NCBI GenBank assembly: GCA_964036045.1
Contig: OZ038388.1
Location: forward strand, 35,294,497-35,358,496
Direction of reading: 5' to 3'
Origin: Eutreptiella sp. 'Long Island Sound 2002'
Taxonomy: Eukaryota > Euglenozoa > Euglenophyceae > Eutreptiales > Eutreptiaceae
DNA: 64,000 nucleotides
Shown here piece by piece: positions 58,101-64,000 of this stretch (positions are counted from its first letter, which is position 1; every line of letters begins with the position of its first letter). The translations under genes were made by a program, and so were the position numbers. The notes beneath the pieces were generated by a model, which was given only the letters and a program-made list of their open reading frames with translations, did not search any database and was not told the DNA's origin.

Positions 58101-59784
58101 CAGTTCTGACAACTCTGGCACGAGTCGCTTTGCGCAGTTGTCGTTTCAACACATCGGAAGTAGGGCAGAAGCTAGACTAGGGGATGGATCGTGAGTCGTA
58201 GCCCAGTGAGGGCCTCCGGGTGCTCTAGGGTTGCAGGTTCCCCATACCCGACATCTAGCCATGCTTGACCCCGGGTGCCGTTACCGATCCCTCCCCCACG
58301 TCACCGACCTCAAGACAGCGAGTTACAGCGGCGCACTGGCGCAAAACCCCCTGCAGATGAGACCCTTCAATTTTCACTTCTCTCTGCCACACTGAAAGCA
58401 ACAGGGCAGTTCTGACAACTCTGGCACGAGTCTCTTTGCGCAGTGGTCGTTTCAACACATCGGAAGTAGGGCAGAAGCTAGACCAGGGGATGGATCGTGA
58501 GTCGTAGCCCAGTGAGGGCCTCCGGGTGCTCTAGGGTTGCAGGTTCCCCATACCCGACATCTAGCCATGCTTGACCCCGGGTGCCGTTACCGATCCCTCC
58601 CCCACGTCACCGACCTCAAGACAGCGAGTTACAGCGGCGCACTGGCGCAAAACCCCCTGCAGATGAAACCCCTCAATTTTCACTTCTCTCTGCCACACTG
58701 AAAGCAACAGGGCAGTTCTGACAACTCTGGCACGAGTCGCTTTGCGCAGTGGTCGTTTCAGCACATCGGAAGTAGGGCAGAAGCTAGACTAGGGGATGGA
58801 TCGTGAGTCGTAGCCCAGTGAGGGCCTCCGGGTGCTCTAGGGTTGCAGGTTCCCCATACCCGACATCTAGCCATGCTTGACCCCGGGTGCCGTTACCGAT
58901 CCCTCCCCCACGTCACCGACCTCAAGACAGCGAGTTACAGCGGTGCACTGGCGCAAAACCCCCTGCAGATGAAACCCCTCAATTTTCACTTCTCTCTGCC
59001 ACACTGAAAGCAACAGGGCAGTTCTGACAACTCTGGCACGAGTCGCTTTGCGCAGTGGTCGTTTCAGCACATCGGAAGTAGGGCAGAAGCTAGACTAGGG
59101 GATGGATCGTGAGTCGTAGCCTAGTGAGGGCCTCCGGGTGCTCTAGGGTTGCAGGTTCCCCATACCCGACATCTAGCCATGCTTGACCCCGGGTGCCGTT
59201 ACCGATCCCTCCCCCACGTCACCGACCTCAAGACAGCGAGTTACAGCGGCGCACTGGCGCAAAACCCGCTGCAGATGAGACCCTTCAATTTTCACTTCTC
59301 TCTGCCACACTGAAAGCAACAGGGCAGTTCTGACAACTCTGGCACGAGTCTCTTTGCGCAGTGGTCGTTTCAACACATCGGAAGTAGGGCAGAAGCTAGA
59401 CCAAGGGATGGATCGTGAGTCGTACCCCAGTGAGGGCCTCCGGGTGCTCTAGGGTTGCAGGTTCCCCATACCCGACATCTAGCCATGCTTGACCTCGGGT
59501 GCCGTTACCGATCCCTCCCCCACGTCACCGACCTCAAGACAGCGAGTTACAGCGGCGCACTGGCGCAAAACCCCCTGCAGATGAAACCCCTCAATTTTCA
59601 CTTCTCTCTGCCACACTGAAAGCAACAGGGCAGTTCTGACAACTCTGGCACGAGTCGCTTTGCGCAGTGGTCGTTTCAGCACATCGGAAGTAGGGCAGAA
59701 GCTAGACTAGGGGATGGATCGTGAGTCGTAGCCCAGTGAGGGCCTCCGGGTGCTCTAGGGTTGCAGGTTCCCCATACCCGACAT

Positions 59785-62700
59785 CTAGCCATGCTTGACC
59801 CCGGGTGCCGTTACCGATCCCTCCCCCATGTCACCGACCTCAAGACAGCGAGTTACAGCGGCGCACTGGCGCAAAACCCCCTGCAGATGAAACCCTTCAA
59901 TTTTCACTTCTCTCTGCCACACTGAAAGCAACAGGGCAGTTCTGACAACTCTGGCACGGGTCGCTTTGCACAGTGGTCGTTTCAACACATCGGAAGTAGG
60001 GCAGAAGCTAGACTAGGGGATGGATCGTGAGTCGCAGCCCAGTGAGGGCCTCCGGGTGCTCTAGGGTTGCAGGTTCCCCATACCCGACATCTAGCCATGC
60101 TTGACCCCGGGTGCCGTTACCGATCCCTCCCCCACGTCACCGACCTCAAGACAGCGAGTTACAGCGGCGCACTGGCGCAAAACCCCCTGCAGATGAGACC
60201 CTTCAATTTTCACTTCTCTCTGCCACACTGAAAGCAACAGGGCAGTTTTGACAACTCTGGCACGAGTCTCTTTGCGCAGTGGTCGTTTCAACACATCGGA
60301 AGTAGGGCAGAAGCTAGACCAGGGGATGGATCGTGAGTCGTAGCCCAGTGAGGGCCTCCGGGTGCTCTAGGGTTGCAGGTTCCCCATACCCGACATCTAG
60401 CCATGCTTGACCCCGGGTGCCGTTACCGATCCCTCCCCCACGTCACCGACCTCAAGACAGCGAGTTACAGCGGTGCACTGGCGCAAAACCCCCTGCAGAT
60501 GAAACCCCCAATTTTCACTTCTCTGCCACACTGAAAGCAACAGGGCAGTTCTGACAACCCTGGCACGAGTCGCTTTGCGCAGTGGTCGTTTCAGCACATC
60601 GGAAGTAGGGCAGAAGCTAGACTAGGGGATGGATCGTGAGTCGTAGCCCAGTGAGGGCCTCCGGGTGCTCTAGGGTTGCAGGTTCCCCATACCCGACATC
60701 TAGCCATGCTTGACCCCGGGTGCCGTTACCGATCCCTCCCCCACGTCACCGACCTCAAGACAGCGAGTTACAGCGGTGCACTGGCGCAAAACCCCCTGCA
60801 GATGAAACCCCTCAATTTTCACTTCTCTCTGCCACACTGAAAGCAACAGGGCAGTTCTGACAACTCTGGCACGAGTCGCTTTGCGCAGTGGTCGTTTCAG
60901 CACATCGGAAGTAGGGCAGAAGCTAGACTAGGGGATGGATCGTGAGTCGTAGCCCAGTGAGGGCCTCCGGGTGCTCTAGGGTTGCAGGTTCCCCATACCC
61001 GACATCTAGCCATGCTTGACCCCGGGTGCCGTTACCGATCCCTCCCCCATGTCACCGACCTCAAGACAGCGAGTTACAGCGGCGCACTGGCGCAAAACCC
61101 CCTGCAGATGAAACCCTTCAATTTTCACTTCTCTCTGCCACACTGAAAGCAACAGGGCAGTTCTGACAACTCTGGCACGGGTCGCTTTGCACAGTGGTCG
61201 TTTCAACACATCGGAAGTAGGGCAGAAGCTAGACTAGGGGATGGATCGTGAGTCGCAGCCCAGTGAGGGCCTCCGGGTGCTCTAGGGTTGCAGGTTCCCC
61301 ATACCCGACATCTAGCCATGCTTGACCCCGGGTGCCGTTACCGATCCCTCCCCCACGTCACCGACCTCAAGACAGCGAGTTACAGCGGCGCACTGGCGCA
61401 AAACCCCCTGCAGATGAGACCCTTCAATTTTCACTTCTCTCTGCCACACTGAAAGCAACAGGGCAGTTTTGACAACTCTGGCACGAGTCTCTTTGCGCAG
61501 TGGTCGTTTCAACACATCGGAAGTAGGGCAGAAGCTAGACCAGGGGATGGATCGTGAGTCGTAGCCCAGTGAGGGCCTCCGGGTGCTCTAGGGTTGCAGG
61601 TTCCCCATACCCGACATCTAGCCATGCTTGACCCCGGGTGCCGTTACCGATCCCTCCCCCACGTCACCGACCTCAAGACAGCGAGTTACAGCGGTGCACT
61701 GGCGCAAAACCCCCTGCAGATGAAACCCCCAATTTTCACTTCTCTGCCACACTGAAAGCAACAGGGCAGTTCTGACAACTCTGGCACGAGTCGCTTTGCG
61801 CAGTGGTCGTTTCAGCACATCGGAAGTAGGGCAGAAGCTAGACTAGGGGATGGATCGTGAGTCGTAGCCCAGTGAGGGCCTCCGGGTGCTCTAGGGTTGC
61901 AGGTTCCCCATACCCGACATCTAGCCATGCTTGACCCCGGGTGCCGTTACCGATCCCTCCCCCACGTCACCGACCTCAAGACAGCGAGTTACAGCGGTGC
62001 ACTGGCGCAAAACCCCCTGCAGATGAAACCCCTCAATTTTCACTTCTCTCTGCCACACTGAAAGCAACAGGGCAGTTCTGACAACTCTGGCACGAGTCGC
62101 TTTGCGCAGTGGTCGTTTCAGCACATCGGAAGTAGGGCAGAAGCTAGACTAGGGGATGGATCGTGAGTCGTAGCCCAGTGAGGGCCTCCGGGTGCTCTAG
62201 GGTTGCAGGTTCCCCATACCCGACATCTAGCCATGCTTGACCCCGGGTGCCGTTACCGATCCCTCCCCCATGTCACCGACCTCAAGACAGCGAGTTACAG
62301 CGGCGCACTGGCGCAAAACCCCCTGCAGATGAAACCCTTCAATTTTCACTTCTCTCTGCCACACTGAAAGCAACAGGGCAGTTCTGACAACTCTGGCACG
62401 GGTCGCTTTGCACAGTGGTCGTTTCAACACATCGGAAGTAGGGCAGAAGCTAGACTAGGGGATGGATCGTGAGTCGTAGCCCAGTGAGGGCCTCCGGGTG
62501 CTCTAGGGTTGCAGGTTCCCCATACCCGACATCTAGCCATGCTTGACCCCGGGTGCCGTTACCGATCCCTCCCCCACGTCACCGACCTCAAGACAGCGAG
62601 TTACAGCAGTGCACTGGCGCAAAACCCCCTGCAGATGAGACCCTTCAATTTTCACTTCTCTCTGCCACACTGAAAGCAACAGGGCAGTTCTGACAACTCT

Positions 62701-63447
62701 GGCACGAGTCTCTTTGCGCAGTGGTCGTTTCAACACATCGGAAGTAGGGCAGAAGCTAGACCAGGGGATGGATCGTGAGTCGTAGCCCAGTGAGGGCCTC
62801 CGGGTGCTCTAGGGTTGCAGGTTCCCCATACCCGACATCTAGCCATGCTTGACCCCGGGTGCCGTTACCGATCCCTCCCCCACGTCACCAACCTCAAGAC
62901 AGCGAGTTACAGCGGTGCACTGGCGCAAAACCCCCTGCAGATGAAACCCCCAATTTTCACTTCTCTGCCACACTGAAAGCAACAGGGCAGTTCTGACAAC
63001 TCTGGCACGGGCCGCTTTGCACAGTGGTCGTTTCAGCACATCGGAAGTAGGGCAGAAGCTAGACTAGGGGATGGATCGTGAGTCGTAGCCCAGTGAGGGC
63101 CTCCGGGTGCTCTAGGGTTGCAGGTTCCCCATACCCGACATCTAGCCATGCTTGACCCCGGGTGCCGTTACCGATCCCTCCCCCATGTCACCGACCTCAA
63201 GACAGCGAGTTACAGCGGTGCATTGGCGCAAAACCCCCTGCAGATGAGACCCTTCAATTTTCACTTCTCTCTGCCACACTGAAAGCAACAGGGCAGTTCT
63301 GACAACTCTGGCACGAGTCTCTTTGCGCAGTGGTCGTTTCAACACATCGGAAGTAGGGCAGAAGCTAGACCAGGGGATGGATCGTGAGTCGTAGCCCAGT
63401 GAGGGCCTCCGGGTGCTCTAGGGTTGCAGGTTCCCCATACCCGACAT
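59785..63447 (+). repeat. three tandem 1221-bp higher-order units (four monomers each)
   Basis: Blocks start at 59785, 61006 and 62227. Each has four monomers, the third of 303 bp with ACCCCCAATTTTC (one base lost) and TTCTCTGCC (two bases lost). The first two blocks differ by almost nothing (for example ACAACCCTGG versus ACAACTCTGG) and share GACCCTTCAATTT, GCAGTTTTGACAAC and TTTGCACAGTGG markers in order. The third is more diverged, mainly in its last monomer. Confidence 0.8.
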
Positions 63448-64000
63448 CTAGCCATGCTTGACCCCGGGTGCCGTTACCGATCCCTCCCCCACGTCACCGA
63501 CCTCAAGACAGCGAGTTACAGCGGTGCACTGGCGCAAAACTCCCTGCAGATGAAACCCTTCAATTTTCACTTCTCTCTGCCACACCGAAAGCAACAGGGC
63601 AGTTCTGACAACTCTGGCACGAGTCGCTTTGCGTAGTGGTCGTTTCAACACATCGGAAGTAGGGCAGAAGCTAGACCAGGGGATGGATCGTGAGTCGTAG
63701 CCCAGTGAGGGCCTCCGGGTGCTCTAGGGTTGCAGGTTCCCCATACCCGACATCTAGCCATGCTTGACCCCGGGTGCCGTTACCGATCCCTCCCCCACGT
63801 CACCGACCTCAAGACAGCGAGTTACAGCGGCGCACTGGCGCAAAACCCCCTGCAGATGAGACCCTTCAGTTTTCACTTCTCTCTGCCACACTGAAAGCAA
63901 CAGGGCAGTTCTGACAACTCTGGCACGGGTCGCTTTGCGCAGTGGTCGTTTCAGCACATCGGAAGTAGGGCAGAAGCTAGACTAGGGGATGGATCGTGAG

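Larger units (their letters stand above)
35201..64000 (+). repeat. satellite array, 306-bp monomer, about 94 copies
   Basis: Taking the monomer start as GAAGTAGGGCAGAAGC, units begin at 35201, 35505, 35812 and 36118 and then at 306-bp steps, with 303- and 307-bp variants. Copies differ at a few sites only. The edge monomer is the most diverged (CACCAAACTC for CACCGACCTC, and TTTTTACTTC for TTTTCACTTC), as expected at an array border. Recurrent variants are TAGCCTAGTG/TAGCCCAGTG, GTAGCTTTGCGTAG/GTCGCTTTGCGCAG, GACGAA/GATGAA and the length of a C run after CCGAT. The array continues past the window end. Position and homogeneity suit pericentromeric or other heterochromatic satellite, but no function is shown. 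Confidence 0.97.

Noticed and set aside
35201-64000. A 67-codon minus-strand open frame in nearly every satellite monomer
   Set aside because: It is open because 306 is divisible by three and copies are near-identical. Its first codon is GTG rather than ATG, 307-bp monomers break it, and there is no recognised domain or sign of codon-position bias.
35201-64000. CRISPR-like array
   Set aside because: Units are 306 bp with no alternation of short constant repeats and unique spacers, and the setting is eukaryotic.

Overview
This is eukaryotic nuclear DNA from a large, repeat-rich genome. The evidence is a chromodomain Ty3/gypsy element, an APE-type LINE, a Helitron-type helicase remnant, exon-like gene pieces with GT/AG borders, AATAAA-like signals and about 29 kb of satellite DNA. 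A repeat-rich alga or other protist would fit, but nothing seen fixes the lineage. I found no intact standard gene.

Layout, 1-35 kb. The left end is unassigned. A 5'-truncated chromovirus lies at 1589-4070 and is followed by a tRNA-like remnant. An LTR-like stretch (about 5.9-6.5 kb) and a decayed 150-bp tandem repeat (6.5-7.1 kb) follow. A very GC-rich SET-domain (SMYD/SET5-like) gene with an in-frame TAG (7980-8912, minus) lies beside a broken Helitron helicase (9.1-10.1 kb). A fold-back-type element with 488-bp inverted arms occupies 10280-12973. Next come an unknown ORF (13.7-14.2 kb, minus), a discoidin (F5/8 type C) exon (17.2-17.6 kb, minus) and a decayed MPPED-type metallophosphoesterase (21.7-22.6 kb, minus). 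Minisatellites, a 460-bp hairpin-rich MITE-like element (24945-25404), a palindromic repeat cluster (25.5-26.2 kb) and a 172-bp tandem duplication (27.5-27.8 kb) fill the rest up to a dead LINE (29.8-34.1 kb: endonuclease, RT, a possible Tudor-like segment, RNase H, zinc knuckle).

Layout, 35.2-64 kb. A tandem array of a 306-bp satellite (about 94 copies) runs to the window end. It shows nested higher-order periodicity, a tRNA-like A box and a damaged B box in each monomer, and one two-monomer inversion whose two breakpoints fall in the same 9-nt palindrome.

The genes do not form an operon or pathway. The window reads as a graveyard of mobile elements with captured or decayed host-gene pieces beside a possible centromeric or heterochromatic satellite block. 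Long G/C homopolymer runs (10-17 nt) recur throughout the non-satellite part.
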